Shown in pieces: positions 1 through 12,008 of a stretch of DNA of 64,000 nucleotides (position 1 is its first letter; every line of letters begins with the position of its first letter). This DNA is from Vitellaria paradoxa. Lineage: Eukaryota; Streptophyta; Magnoliopsida; Ericales; Sapotaceae. Under the pieces are notes generated by a model. That model was not told the origin of the DNA, did no database searches, and was given only the letters and a program-made list of their open reading frames with translations. The position numbers and the translations under genes are program-made. The stretch lies in assembly GCA_019916065.1 (NCBI GenBank), contig CM034239.1, forward strand, positions 35,922,419 through 35,986,418, in the 5' to 3' direction.

Positions 1-1027
1 TCATTTTATGACGTATAATTTCAATTATGCCCAAGAGAAGAGTTAGAAAAAAATTTTTTTTTTCTTGGTGCCCTGTGCTGTGGATTGATTATTACACTCG
101 GCTATAACGAACATTAAATTAAGTTAAGAAATTTTCTCATCTTGCACTATAAGCTGGGTATTAATTAGGTTATAACTTAGTATTAAACTGGGTTACAGAA
201 AATTAGGCTAGAATTTTATTACTACTAAAAAAGTTTTAGGCCAAAATTTTACTAGGGTACAACTCAACAGAGCACTAACATAGGTCCACCCATGATTATG
301 CCATTTCAGGCATGTCATTTGATTAAGTTCCAATGTCATTAACCCGTTCAAGTCCATTAAAAATAGATAGAATTTTTAACAGAATTGAATGGATGGATAA
401 AACTGGAACTCGATCAGCTTCTGGAGTACAAAGTGACACAATTTGAAGTATAGGTAGTACAAGGGAGCAAAGCGTATTTTATTTAGAATTATGTGTATGA
501 TGTATCCTATGTTAATTTGCTGCGGTCCTCTGTTTGCCCCCTTTCAATGGTGGCAAATGGGTTGAGGATCCGGGGCGCTGAAAGTGGTTTCCAACTCCAG
601 GCCTTGGTTTTTTCATCTTGGCAGAGATATGTGTTCATCTGACCTTTCAAGAGTGAAGCATGAATTTACATTATAGGTGCTTTACCCATGAAGGCAATTA
701 ATTTGATTTCTTAAGTTAATAGCATTCTCGTAAAATTTATTAGAGTAAAGAGCCAAATTTGAGGGCACGAAGTTGGAAACTTTAGGACGTATGTCCGATT
801 TGTTTATGCTAAGGTATGCTTGCACATAAGTAGTAAGTTAGTAACCCACCTTGCCGCACTGTGCTCGCCCGGATATGGATAAAGCGCAACAGAGACATAT
901 ACGAAGGATATTACTTAGAAGTGGGAATGGGTCGGTTGGTTTCAAAAATTAGAAGTTTTATAACTGAATTCGATAATTTTGAAAGTTAGAAATAGTTAGT
1001 AAACTAATCAAGAAATATGCATTGGTT
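1..1027. other. Intergenic DNA, no supported gene
   Basis: AT-rich sequence without a convincing reading frame. The stretch at about 500-680 is more GC-balanced and has short open frames on both strands, but none resembles a family I know. It could be the untranslated end of a gene outside the window. Confidence 0.4.
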
Positions 1028-1032
1028 GATTG

Positions 1033-2126
1033 TGTTAGAGTTATATTTCTTTGGTGCCCTTGAAAGCATATTTTTGTAATGACATTTTATTTAATTTATT
1101 TTTCTGGTTAAAATAAAACATTTATTTATTTAAGCATACACTATTGTCCCTTATTTATAAAAGTATGTGATTTAAGTATTGGGCATAAGATGCCAATACA
1201 GAAAGATTTAAATCACAAGTTTTATAAATAAAAGTAAATTCACAGCTATTAATGAAATAGGCATTTCATTATGTTAAAGCTGTAACTTTTCTACTTCTTA
1301 ATTGGGTGATTTATCTTGATCACTAAAGTGGTGATTTTGAGTAGGAAAGTTAGTATGTATATGAGATATACATATTGAATGGACTGTTGTAAATTATGAT
1401 TTGGTTAATAAATGTCTTTAATCATAATTTACATAAGCTTTAATAAACTTAATAAACCTTAATCCTGAGTTTGTAATGGACTCGCATTCATAGATTAAGT
1501 CTATTTGAGTTATCACGGAGTGAGATCTTATTAATGGTCAAAACCTCGATAACTTGGAGATTTAATATTATGAATCGTGGGAACATATACTTACAAGATG
1601 GAATCCATTCTGATACGCTCACCTAAGCTATTTATCTTTTTGATCATTAAATCTGTGGCCGCAGTTTATTCAATAAATTGTTTATTGAATAACAATATTT
1701 ATTTGTAAATTGTTTACAAATATGAAAATATTGAGAATGATCAAAATATAGATGAATAGTGACTTAGGGTTAAATATGTAATTAAGGGGCTCGACATTTA
1801 GCCTAACTTAATTACGAGCTTATAATGGATGGTTAATTAAGTGGATATTATTGGTCTAAGACCAAAATTCATTTTATTAAAAGTTGTTTTAATTAAATGA
1901 ATTTCAACATGGACTACTAGAGTGCAGCTCAGGGCTTTTAGTGGAATAGCCCTGGGTTAATTTAAAAGATAATGGGTTGTCATGAGATGACAAGGCTCAA
2001 ATATCTTTTAAGTTGGAGCTAGGAATCCATGGGCCTTCAGTCTCCAAGCTAGCTCAATTTTATCTTGATGGGCCAAGTCCAATTGGCTAATTATTTATAA
2101 TTTATTTATGAAATAAATTATAGATA

Positions 2127-2157
<31 letters not shown>

Positions 2158-2516
2158 GATAAGATGATATGGTTGGGATATTTTCTCAAGATACCATATC
2201 TTCTAAATATATATTAAGATGATATATATATAGATAAGATATGTGTGAGAGTGGATAAGAGATAATCTCTAGAGTTAGAGATCTTCTCTGATACAAACTC
2301 TGTATCCCACTCTTTATAAATATCTTTTATATATCAATTAGCCAATAGATCTGAAAATAGTGCCCACACACATCTATTTAGAGAGATAATTTGAGAATAG
2401 TTTGGAAGGCTGAATCGCTGAAAGAAGGTACTTCCGCTGTGCATCAGAAGAAAATTTAAAGAGTTCATCCTTCCATTCGAGGTATTTTTCTCAACCCTAT
2501 GCTATAAAAACCATCA
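1033..2516 (+). mobile_element. Solo LTR of a Ty1/copia-type retrotransposon
   Basis: A 1,484-bp block starts TGTTAGAG and ends ACCATCA, the TG...CA ends of a long terminal repeat. It is flanked by a perfect 5-bp target duplication, GATTG at 1028-1032 and 2517-2521. No internal domain or second LTR adjoins it, so it is a solo LTR, the usual product of recombination between the two LTRs of an element. The last ~120 bases are pyrimidine- and purine-patterned leader-like sequence, as in plant copia LTRs. The copia assignment is from general resemblance; the boundaries are seen directly. It contains an (AT)n tract near 2130-2157. Confidence 0.8.
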
Positions 2517-2521
2517 GATTG

Positions 2522-3081
2522 TTGACTAAATTAAATTATATCGGTTTTGTTATAGCCCATTCGATTATATCGGCAGGGATGGATCTATACTATAAGGGGT
2601 CATGACCCCCCAAATTTAAACAAAAAAAATCTGTATATATAGTATAGGATATTTATAGATATATTATTGTTGTTGTTGTTTTTTTTTTTTTTTTTTTTAA
2701 TATGAAGCGCTATTGCCTTGGGCCATTAATATCATATGAAACTTAATTCTTAAATTGAGTTATTAATAAAATATGAAACTTGATTCATGAGTCGCGTTTT
2801 TAAACTAGTCAATTGAATAATTTTTAAATAAATCTATGGTTGGATTTTATATATTTGTTTTGATTTTTTGAGCTCATGGCGATTAATATTATTTGTTAAA
2901 GACCCTCAAATAAATTGCTTACTTATGAGATTATATTTTTGAGATTAGGGAAAAATATTAAAATTTATAAGGATTGAATATCTCATACTACATTTCTAAT
3001 TATGGTGTATATGTCTAGATATTCAAAAGTTAAAATGATTAATTTATTAAGAGTTATGATTTTATTTTGTCTTGAACTAAG
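2522..3081. other. Intergenic AT-rich DNA
   Basis: No gene seen. Contains a poly-T tract near 2680-2698 and a short palindrome, GGGGTCATGACCCC, near 2598-2611. Confidence 0.4.
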
Positions 3082-3096
3082 AATTGAACAATGTAG

Positions 3097-3515
3097 CCCC
3101 GAAAGGGGTAGTCGAGTTGGTTTGGATGGCGGATTGAAAGGCCTGGATCAATAGGTCCTGGGTTCGACTCCTCTTGGGGGCAGTCCTTCCTCTAATTGTA
3201 GAGAGCCATCTAACAGCCTTATCGGCTGAGCCGGTCAGTCAGAACTTGCCTAGGCTGGTTTACCTCCTCGTGATTCTTTGCCGGCCAGGGCCACGGGATG
3301 GACTTCACCCAGTGCGCACCCATGGGTAATGGCTGCTGACTTCTCTCCGACCCCAGAAGAATTGAACAACAGCCTTATTGGCTGAGCCGGTCAGCCAGAG
3401 CTTGCCTAGGCTGGTTTACCTCCTCGTGGTTCTTTGCCGGCTAGGGCCACGGGATGAACTTCACCCAGTACGCACCCATGGGTAATGGCTGCTAGCTTCT
3501 CTTTAACCCCAGAAA
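3097..3515 (+). mobile_element. tRNA-derived SINE with a duplicated 3' body
   Basis: A tRNA-like head starts CCCCGAAAGGGG. It carries a pol III A box (GGTAGTCGAGTTGG, 3107-3120) and a B box (GGTTCGACTCC, 3161-3171), spaced as in tRNA-derived plant SINEs. The body unit 3214-3359 (146 bp) is repeated as 3370-3515 (146 bp). The whole unit is bounded by a perfect 15-bp target duplication, AATTGAACAATGTAG, at 3082-3096 and 3516-3530. A partial copy of that duplication, AATTGAACAA, lies between the two body units at 3360-3369. No protein is encoded. The head resembles the Au-type plant SINE class, but I cannot name the family with certainty. Confidence 0.85.
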
Positions 3516-4052
3516 AATTGAACAATGTAGCTATTTAGGTTAATATACTATTAACATAAATCAAACAAATTCTGGGGAATTTCATGAAGTCCTTTCTTTA
3601 GAAGTTAACTTTTCATTTATATATATTTCGAAAAAATAAGAATGAATACTATAATTTGCATTTTGAATAGGCATAAGTACAGTATTTATAAGATAACTTC
3701 CATCTTGAAAGTTATTAAAACTTTCTATACGGTATCCGTCATTTGATTTTTTAATATTAATTGAGAATATAACTTAAAAGCATATATTAGTATTACATAT
3801 GAAAGTGCATGATATATTAAATAATATATATATTAAATATTGAGTAAATTTAATTTAATTATTACGTATTATTTAGTTTTAAAAATTTTAAAATTATAGT
3901 TGAAAATCAATAGTTATTACTTTATAAAAAATAATTAGATCGGTAGTTGTTAAGTAAATAATTAAATCAATCTTTTTTAAATTTAATCAACTCGGTTTAA
4001 AAATTAAATTTTGACTGAATTATGTATAGTCCTAAGGATCCGGGAGAGATCT

Positions 4053-4115
4053 GGTGCACCTACGAATCGTTAGATCAAAATATTACTGTTTGATCCACCA
4101 ATTCGTAAGTACACC
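4053..4115. repeat. Short foldback (inverted repeat)
   Basis: Two 27-bp arms, 4053-4079 and 4089-4115, are imperfect reverse complements sharing cores such as TACGAAT and GATCAAA, around a 9-bp loop. Similarity extends a few bases outward on both sides. It may be a tiny MITE remnant or a hairpin. Confidence 0.6.
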
Positions 4116-5465
4116 GGACCTACTCCACCCACAGTCCTAATCCTAGTCCTAGTCGCGCGTTACATATGGACATGGTACATGGCTGCCACTACCGTAGCTA
4201 TCTCTAACCACTACATTGAACTTCGCATCCGATCCTCATCTCAAAGGGACCCTTTATTGGCTTCACGTTGGCAGTCTTTTTAGTTTTCTCAGTTTTTTCT
4301 AAACCATGGTGCGTAAAGCTAGATTCCTTGTTGATCCTGCATTATAAGGGACAGTAATATTAGATTTAACCTGACACTAATATAAAATTATTAAGGAAAA
4401 ATAATAATTTAAATAAATTAATTATGTTATATATTTATTAAATTTTAAAATATAAACATAAATAAAAATATACGGGCACATATTATGAATTTAATAAATA
4501 GGGTACAATTGTTATCACCTTGTGTTTAATTTGGGGTCAGATTTGCGAATCAATTCTGTTCGTTTATCTTGAATTAAATTTTTTTTTATCAAAACTCGTG
4601 CAATGAAGTAATAATTTTTAATATTATTTATTAAAATTATAATAATAATAATTTAAAATATAACTGAATCATTAACGTGGGTTGTAAATTGGTTGAGAAT
4701 AAGTAAGAAGTTTGAAATATTAGACATGTACCACAAAATGTATTGCTTGTTATTTTATTTATTTGCAAGGTATTTCTTATTCTTCTACCTTAAATGCATG
4801 CGTGTTAATTATTTTATGGGGCTTAATGAATAAATAAATAAATAAATAGACAATTAAATATATATTTTTATTTAGATATATTTATTTAGATACATGTAAT
4901 GTGTATTTTCACTCTCTCACCCAATTGGATTAGTAATTTCAACCCGTTCTGCTACGATCCAACAAGTGCAAGTATTTTTAAGTTTTATGCGTAATGATGC
5001 ACGTTGAGGTATAAAAATAAAATAAATGTTAAGTTTGGGTTTGGAGATACTATATGTAGTGTGTTTGATGGGTATTATCTTAATTCGCCCCAATTATCTT
5101 GATTATAGAGTATCTGACAAGTATTAATCAATCACAGTCCAAATTATCAGCACCAATTACTCATTTATTGGGTACCCAACAAGTATTGTTTGATTATCCA
5201 TCCAAATTACTTGATTGTCCGCTCAAATTATCAGATATTTAAATTTATTAACCAATCAATTGTCTCATATTTAAAGATTATAAATATTTAATTACTCGAT
5301 ATATATCCAATTATTCGATGAGCTAATAGATAATAACTAATTGAAAATATCTTTCGGACACTCACTTGATTTATATATATATATATATATTTTACTCGAC
5401 GAGTTTACGAATAATAAGGACAATATTCGATTCTAATCCGACCAGTTATTATCCCTACGCTCAGT

Positions 5466-5592
5466 GAATCGAATAAAGCTAGTAAAGGACACCAGCAAGG
5501 TGAAATCATAATAGTTAATACCAATGCGTCAAATCGAATGAAACTAGCAAAGGACACCAAGATAAAATCATAATAATTAATACCAATGCGTC
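5466..5592. repeat. Tandem duplication, about 65 bp x 2
   Basis: The two units both run from AATCGAAT to CCAATGCGTCA and differ by a few substitutions and a small deletion. They lie just downstream of the small serine-rich-like gene. No function is evident. Confidence 0.7.
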
Positions 5593-5890
5593 AAATGAAA
5601 GCCATCTCATACTATTTGTTGCACCACATGTACTGCATGCACTCCCTGTAGTTGAATTAGTGGAACAATTTACACAAGGTAATACTAATGGGCAACAACT
5701 TCAGCCAGAGGTCTTATCATCATACAAAGAGGAAAGACAAAAAAATAAAAAAAAACCAAAAAAAATTCAAATTCAAGTACTATACATATATATATATATA
5801 TATAGTAGTTCATAAGTACAATCATATAGTACATTGGCAGATGGAGCTAGAACAAGCATGAACGTGTTGGTGTCCCCTGTGCAGAGCTGC

Positions 5891-6259
5891 TTATAGATGA
5901 TCACTGAGTGGATCAATGCAGATTGTGGGCGGCGCTTTAGAGGCGTCGAACTCGGGGAGATTATCGGAGCTGACGGCGGAGGAGAGCTCAGAGAGTTTAG
6001 AGCCGACGGAGAGGTTGCCGACGCCTCTGTGGTGTCGGCAGCGGAAAGATCCAGCATGCACAGTCGGTGAGCAGAGGCAATTGTTGTGCTTTCCACTGTA
6101 CGCTTTCTGCAGAGTTTTATTATGCCTATTGGGAGATGGCACTGGTGATGACGCCATTGATCCTCCTCCTCCTCCTGAGGCTGTTGACCTCTTCACTTCC
6201 TCCACATTTATGCGCGGCACGCTTATCTTTCTCACATGATGGCTCGGAACTTCACCCAT
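5891..6259 (-). CDS. Small serine-rich-like plant protein (CSPT.H.GSFRC motif)
   Basis: A 122-residue reading frame from an ATG at 6259 to a stop at 5891. The key feature is the segment CLCSPTVHAGSFRCRHHR (residues 61-78). A Cys-Ser-Pro-Thr/His/Gly-Ser-Phe-Arg-Cys block like this marks a plant-specific family annotated as serine-rich protein-like, whose biochemical role is unknown to me. Around it are a basic N-terminus, a Gly run (29-33), a Ser-rich stretch (about 92-99) and an acidic, proline-containing tail. The frame stays open upstream of 6259 to a TTG near 6289 and beyond, and a TCTCGGCAG acceptor-like site ends near 6275, so a spliced 5' extension is possible. I chose the first ATG. 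The base composition is more GC-rich than its surroundings, as expected for coding DNA. No signal peptide or membrane segment is seen. Confidence 0.7.
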   Translation of the reverse strand: MGEVPSHHVRKISVPRINVEEVKRSTASGGGGGSMASSPVPSPNRHNKTLQKAYSGKHNNCLCSPTVHAGSFRCRHHRGVGNLSVGSKLSELSSAVSSDNLPEFDASKAPPTICIDPLSDHL

Positions 6260-6303
6260 CTTTTTTTTCGATTCAGCTGCCGAGACCAAAGCAAAATTAT
6301 TAA

Positions 6304-7076
6304 AACACTGGGAAATTAAGGCCTAATTTGGGGAAAAAATTTAAATTTTGTTTTTTAATAGTTAATTTTTTAATTTTTTGTTTACCTGGCATTATTATCT
6401 TATATACAAGAATTTTAAAATAAAAAAATAATTCTAATCATTTAAAAAAAAATAAAAAAGCTAAATAACTGAAAATTGAACTTCCAACTATTCATCCCTA
6501 ATGAAGCATAAACTTGTAGCTTGATTTTGTTGGTTATATTATGCTACATTAGAAAGATTGAAAAATGCTTTTCTACCATAATAATTTTACAAATGTTGGT
6601 ATTGGAAGGATACCACCATTCCATTTTTGTTAAAAAAAAAAAAAAATGATAGGGTACCAGAATTTAAGATTATAATAATGTAATAATGATATTTTATAGT
6701 ATAGAATTTGTTGATGAGTTGAATTTTGAAATGTGATTGGTTCATAATCATTTTTTTAGTATTAAATTTTTGTATAATAATATTATTATGTTTTGTAAGA
6801 ATATCATATCCTACTCCGATCTTTCACTTAAAGTGACAGGATTACAAAAGAAGCACATAATTCTGATTGTGTAGCTATGTTACATGGACTTGGTAAGAAT
6901 ATCAAGGTATAGATGTTAGAATATTAGGATATTAGGATATGGTTGTAAAAATTGAATAGGTTTTATTGACACATTATGAATATTTAAATATAATATATAT
7001 TGTGCTATATTTTGATACAAAATATAGTTGTTATTTAAAAATATACTTATAATTAAATGAAATTTAAAAAATTAAG
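6304..7076. other. Intergenic AT-rich DNA
   Basis: No gene or defined element supported. Contains poly-A and poly-T runs only. Confidence 0.4.
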
Positions 7077-7385
7077 GTGCCATTTGATATATCTATTTTT
7101 CATTTTATGTTTTTGAAAGTAATTAAAACAGCTTAAAACACATTTGATCACTTGCGTTTTCAAAACCTGTTTTAAAAAATAGAAAATGAGTTTACACATG
7201 AAATGTAAAATAGTAAAAAGTTGTTTTGAGTATTTTTAACTCAAAATAAGAAAAATCTCAAGATATGAAAATAATAAATATCAAACTAAATGTATTTTCT
7301 ATTTTTCGTATTTGAAGATTTTCAAAATATAAAATACATAAAATAGAAAATAGAAAACAAGAGTAAAAATATAAACCAAATGTAA
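7077..7385. mobile_element. MITE-like element, copy 1
   Basis: About 310 bp that begins GGTGCCATTTGATATA and ends with the complement of GCTTACATTTGGTTTATA, giving related inverted ends with a CATTTGRT core. It is clearly related along its length to 7803-8132, sharing the order of ACAAACC-, TAAAATAG- and CAAAATA-type blocks. No target duplication was resolved and no coding capacity is present, so it is a non-autonomous element. Confidence 0.5.
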
Positions 7386-7441
7386 GCTAATATGCTAGTC
7401 TGTGTGTAACGAATGAATGGAAGTTGAATATTGCTACACTA

Positions 7442-8352
7442 TTAACTCATGGAAATTGCTTTAAGGAATTCTAGATCCCTATCGGAAGAGAGAAATTGAA
7501 AAAAAAAAAAACAATTAAAAAACAGAAAAATCTCCAACAACATATATATATATATATAGGAACATTTAATTACGTTAATCAAATAAGAAATAAGAATACC
7601 ATGAATGATCAACCCAATTAATACACCATGTATATATACAAATATATGCACATTGTTGCGACATTGTCAACATAGATTGATCAACCAAGAGCCCTTAATT
7701 ACAATATTCTTGATGAGATACAATACCAATTAATGCATGTATCAAGAAATTCAAACTTCATCTTCATATTTGTTTGAATAGAAAACACAGAATGAAAGAT
7801 CCATTTAGTATATCTATTTCGGCTTGTTTTCCATTTTACATTTCTAAAAATAAGGAAAACAGTTGAATATGCATTTTGTCATTCGTGTTTTTAAAATTTA
7901 TTTTAAAAAATAAAAAAATAAATTTATATATAAAATGTAAAATAGACAAAAATTGTTTTGAATCTTTTTAATCAAAAATAAAGAAAATTTCAAAACACGT
8001 AATACAAAAAATGTCAATTTAAATACGTTTTTAGTATTTTTAAAACATAAATCTAAAAAAAATAGAAAATAAAAAATAAAATAAGAAAACAAATCCAAAA
8101 AAAAAAAAAAAAGAAAATACAAACCAAATGCTAGGAAAATAAGTAGAACAAAAATCAAAGAATTAATTAACAGATTGAAACAAATTACCTCGTGTCAATT
8201 TTTGCATGATAATTGCCCACCACCAGCTTCGGCTTTGCTGAGATTCCCCTCTGGCTCTCAAAAGAAATTTTGATAGCGAGAGGGAGAGAGGGAAATGGGA
8301 AGCTGGTTAAAGGAAGCTTGATTTTCTGAATTTGTTCAGCGAGCTTAGCCAT
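7442..8352 (-). CDS. Possible two-exon small gene of unknown function
   Basis: Exon 1 (8352-8189) starts at an ATG. It encodes a 54-residue basic stretch beginning MAKLAEQIQKIK, and ends ACACGAG before a GTAATT donor. Exon 2 (7478-7442) follows a strong pyrimidine tract and a CCGATAG acceptor, keeps the phase (AG|G = Arg) and ends in TAA. The predicted protein is 66 residues. I do not recognise it. The support is the clean splice signals, the phase match, and an exon 1 that is less AT-rich than its flanks. The intron holds a MITE (7803-8132), which would be a post-insertion state if the gene is real. It could equally be a truncated relic or a chance ORF. Confidence 0.35.
7803..8132. mobile_element. 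MITE-like element, copy 2
   Basis: About 330 bp related along its length to 7077-7385, with similar ends (CCATTTAGTATATCTATTT... and ...AAACCAAATGCTAGG) and no coding potential. It lies in the intron of the possible small gene. Confidence 0.5.
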
Positions 8353-8710
8353 GCCCAGGCTGGATTGTAAGGCGATTTTAGAACCTTAATTTTGCACCAC
8401 TGAAAGGGTTTTTACTATTATTAGAAAAGGAACTCATGCACTTAAAATGCATCATTACCCTTCATCTTCAACTCAAGGAATATTCTGTCTGTGGCGTTCT
8501 CAAAAATAGTAGCTCGTTCTCATGTCAGGTTTGATGCCCAGAAAGGAAAAATCACGCATGCATTAATTGTCTTCTGGTCTTAGCTAAATCTCGTCAAACA
8601 CTCAATATACAGCTAGATGAAAGACAACTCGTCAAGAGGACGATTTGAATTTACGACCATGCTGTTTATTCTACTAATGCTATTTACACTATTTACAATC
8701 ATCAGGCTAG

Positions 8711-9675
8711 ACTATTTTTGGTACGTAAGAATAGAATAAAATAAAATTAAATTAAATTAAATAAAAATTATTTTCGCATTAAATGAAAATGACATTTCAC
8801 AATTTTAGTAATAGAATAATCACACAGTCAAAATTTGATCCAATAAATTAAAATGATTATTTTACCCTTTAACCTTATTTTCGAATTGAATCCAAACTCA
8901 GATTGTAAAATTATTGTTTTATCGTTATATTACTTTTTTTTTTCTAAATTTGTATTTCAGGTTTCCAAAAACTTAATAAAAATATTCATTCATATTACTT
9001 AATAATTAAGAAAATTTTGATCTGATCCAAAATTTGAGTCGTAAAATTACTATTTTACCCCTAATTTTCGGGTTTTTTTTTTGCCAAATTTGTATTTGGG
9101 TTTCCCAAAAAGTTAAAAAAATATTTATTGATGTATTTCTTAAGAATTAAGAAAATTTCATCTCAATTTAAAATCAAATTGTAAAATGGCAATTTTACTT
9201 TGAACCATTTTTTATCTAACTTCGCATTTTAAGTTGTCCAAAAGATTGAAAAAAATATAATTGACATATTTTTAATAGTTAAACAAATTTCAGACTGATA
9301 TGAATTCAGACTATAAAATAATTATGCCATTGGACTTGTTTTGGGCCACATTTGTATTTTAGGCATCTTAAAAAAATTAAAAAATATTTATTGACATATT
9401 TCTTAATACATAAGAAAAATTTGACCTAATTTGAACTTAAATTATAAATGACAGTTTTAACCTTTGGCCCCTTTTTTACTCAAATTTATGATCTGAAAAT
9501 AAAGTTTATTTTTATAGTTTTTAAAAAATTAATGTTAGTGATTTTTTTTATATTTCATTTTATTTCATCATATTTAAAATATGTAATAGATTACAAAAAT
9601 TTAAATGTCTATTCCATTCTCATTTTATTCTTACCTTTTATTCCATTCTATTTTTTATGTACCAAACGTAACCTA
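8711..9675. mobile_element. Inverted-repeat element with internal ~135-bp tandem repeats
   Basis: The outer ends are related inverted repeats. The left reads GGTACGTAAGAATAGAATAA (from 8720); the right, complemented, reads GGTACATAAAAAATAGAATG (ending 9663). Between them lies a degenerate direct-repeat array. Phrases of the type TTTTACC...CAAATTTGTATTT...TTAAGAAAATTT recur at about 8918, 9053, 9194, 9322 and 9456, a period of roughly 128-141 bp. A 78-residue open frame (9448-9684) sits in the array and is very probably incidental. The element is non-coding and its superfamily is not determined. Confidence 0.6.
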
Positions 9676-12008
9676 AGGGTTTGATTGTTTCAACATAAAA
9701 TATTTTACATCTACAAATTAATTTTTTACTAAAAAATTAATTTGTTTTTGTCATTTTGGTGTTTGATTATCATCTGAAAAATATTTTTTAATATTTGGCC
9801 AAAAAATTACGCGAACTTTTACTGCAATTTTAAAATCCTCTTGCAACAAATAATAATTCTTGTAATTTATTAAAAAAAAATAACGATACTTTTTTCTATG
9901 CAATATTTCATCAGCTTTCAAATAATGACTAACAAAGTCGGTAAACTATATCAAACTAATATATATATATATATATATATAGGGCTTTAATATTCATAAT
10001 TCAAAAAATCTAAAAAATACCATCCTAGTTTCGATATCATTCTAATAAAACTTTGACAAAACTAATATGACCATTTATTCCCATTCCCCCTCCATAATTA
10101 ATATCTCATTTTTCTTTGAACTTTTCAAGCCAAATTCGCTGAAAGTTGTTATCAGCTATAAATGCCATGTCAAGTATCTCATGCTTCACCAGATAATCAA
10201 AAGTGGATCCATGGAAAGCCTCATCAAAACCATCCATCTTCACTCTTTCGTTAAAAAACTGTCGGTGCAAAAAATATGTGAGACGCATGGCATGTATCCT
10301 CGAGCACACGTGGAAATTACACCCGAGCAAATATGAAATGATCCCGAGCATGTGTACCCCCACCATATTAACTGAGTCCCACAGTAAGGAATATAAATGT
10401 TAGTTTAAATTCATTCATAAATGTAGCGATGGAATTAATTTGGTTTGTTTATTATAATATCGTTAGTTCTACTAATTGTTGGCAGACAAGAAGTGACATT
10501 TGAAATGTTTAAATGTCACATCATATTTATCCTGAAACTTATTACGTGCATTAAATGTAATATGATTTGTATTTAATTAAAGTAAACTGTCAATATAAAT
10601 ATGTATAAATATAGTGAATAAAATAATATTATTGTCTCAATCATTTTTTATTATTTTAATCCATTCTCTCAGCTTACAAATAGTTGAGGAGGTAACTAAG
10701 CAAGGCAACAATTGAATTCTCTCTTATTATCATTTACTCTAAACTTAATCACTGATTTAAGTTTTGAAATCTTTCTAGTGGAAAACAACTCCCAACCCTT
10801 CTTTTTATTGTTCTTTGTGTTTTTAGGATCCGTGGAACAAATTTTGGCACCATAGGTACGTGCGAGGGAAATTATTTTATCCCCATATAAAAACCATGCA
10901 CATTAAATCGATCACTAAGGTAACCTAGCAATTGCATGTGCTACTTCCCCGAGTTTTTCTGAAATTGGTTTCAAATTTGTCTTCTCATCACTAGCATCAA
11001 GGCTTTTCTTGCAATATTGTCTTGCTTGAGAAGAAGTTCAACTTGAAAATACTCAAAATTTTTTTTTCCCAAACTCCTTGTCTTTTGATATTTCTTTAAT
11101 ATCATTATTTAATTGTACGCTTTCGTACTGGTTCAAATTCCAAGTTTATATCACCAAATGACTTAGCAAAGGTCGTTGTTGCTTGATATTTAACTAAATT
11201 AATGTTATGGCCATCTCAGCATACAATTTTCTTGTTGAAATACTGCTCATGATTTGAATGTACTTGTAAAAATTTAAATCGTAATTTGTTCGAGAAAAAA
11301 TAGTACAAACTCAAATAAAACAAAATTTTAATTAACAATGACGATAACTGAATATATTATGAGGATACCTTTAAACTTGTAGTCATCTATTCCATGGCGT
11401 CATTCAACCCAAGTCCTGTTTTACCTCTGAGTTGATCTACGCCGTTCCAAGCACTTTCATGGTTTTAAGATGATGTTTTATTGTTCTGTTGTACATTCCA
11501 TCGGAAACTTATCCATGGGCATCTGGAAGTATAATTTTTAGTAACTTTTAGTATTTTTTTTTTTATCAAAAGTTACTAGTTATAATTTTTGGTGTGCTTG
11601 GTAAAGTAAATAATAATTTTTAGTAATTTTTTGTAACTTTTAAGTATTTGAAAAAAATTTTGATAATTTTTAATAATTTTTAACAACTTATCGCAAGTTT
11701 TAGTAACATTGAGCAATTTGAATTGATAAGTTATTGTAGTTGAGTAGAAAAATGACAAAAACTAGTGATTTGCCAAACAGATAATTTTTTATTAAAAATT
11801 ATGCCTCCAAACACCTCCATAGTAATCGAGACTCTAGTGAATGAGCTCATTTTGAATGTGTTATTTGCTCTATTTCTTTTTTTCACTTCATTAGCAAGAA
11901 TCTCTAGGAACACACATTTCATTGACCATCTTTAAATCGTGTGATTCTGACTTCACTTTTTCTATCTATATCTCATTTCAACTATCTAAAATGTAAAATA
12001 TTAAGAAT
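9676..12008. other. Intergenic DNA, no supported gene
   Basis: An (AT)n tract lies at 9958-9981. A short open frame on the minus strand at 10366-10106 (86 codons) resembles nothing I recognise. Near 10800-10860 a phrase AAATTTTGGCACCATAGG is reminiscent of the primer-site side of an LTR element, but no second feature supports it. AT-rich MITE-like sequence occupies 11530-11800. Confidence 0.4.

Larger units (their letters stand above)
3531..5772. other. Intergenic DNA with small repeats
   Basis: No gene supported. It holds an imperfect foldback at 4053-4115, a TAAA-rich microsatellite near 4828-4848, an (AT)n tract near 5373-5391, and an approximately 65-bp direct duplication at 5466-5530 and 5531-5592. 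Confidence 0.5.

Noticed and set aside
3097..3171. Possible tRNA gene
   Set aside because: A and B boxes are present but there is no cloverleaf with a proper acceptor stem and anticodon; the target duplication shows it is a SINE head.
5773..6303. Overlapping open frames on the plus strand (5916-6239, 6067-6303) and another minus frame (6096-5773)
   Set aside because: They are shadows of the serine-rich-like gene; only the minus frame 6259-5891 has a recognisable conserved motif.
10106..10403. Open frames on both strands near 10.1-10.4 kb
   Set aside because: No family resemblance, no splice context, overlapping on opposite strands.
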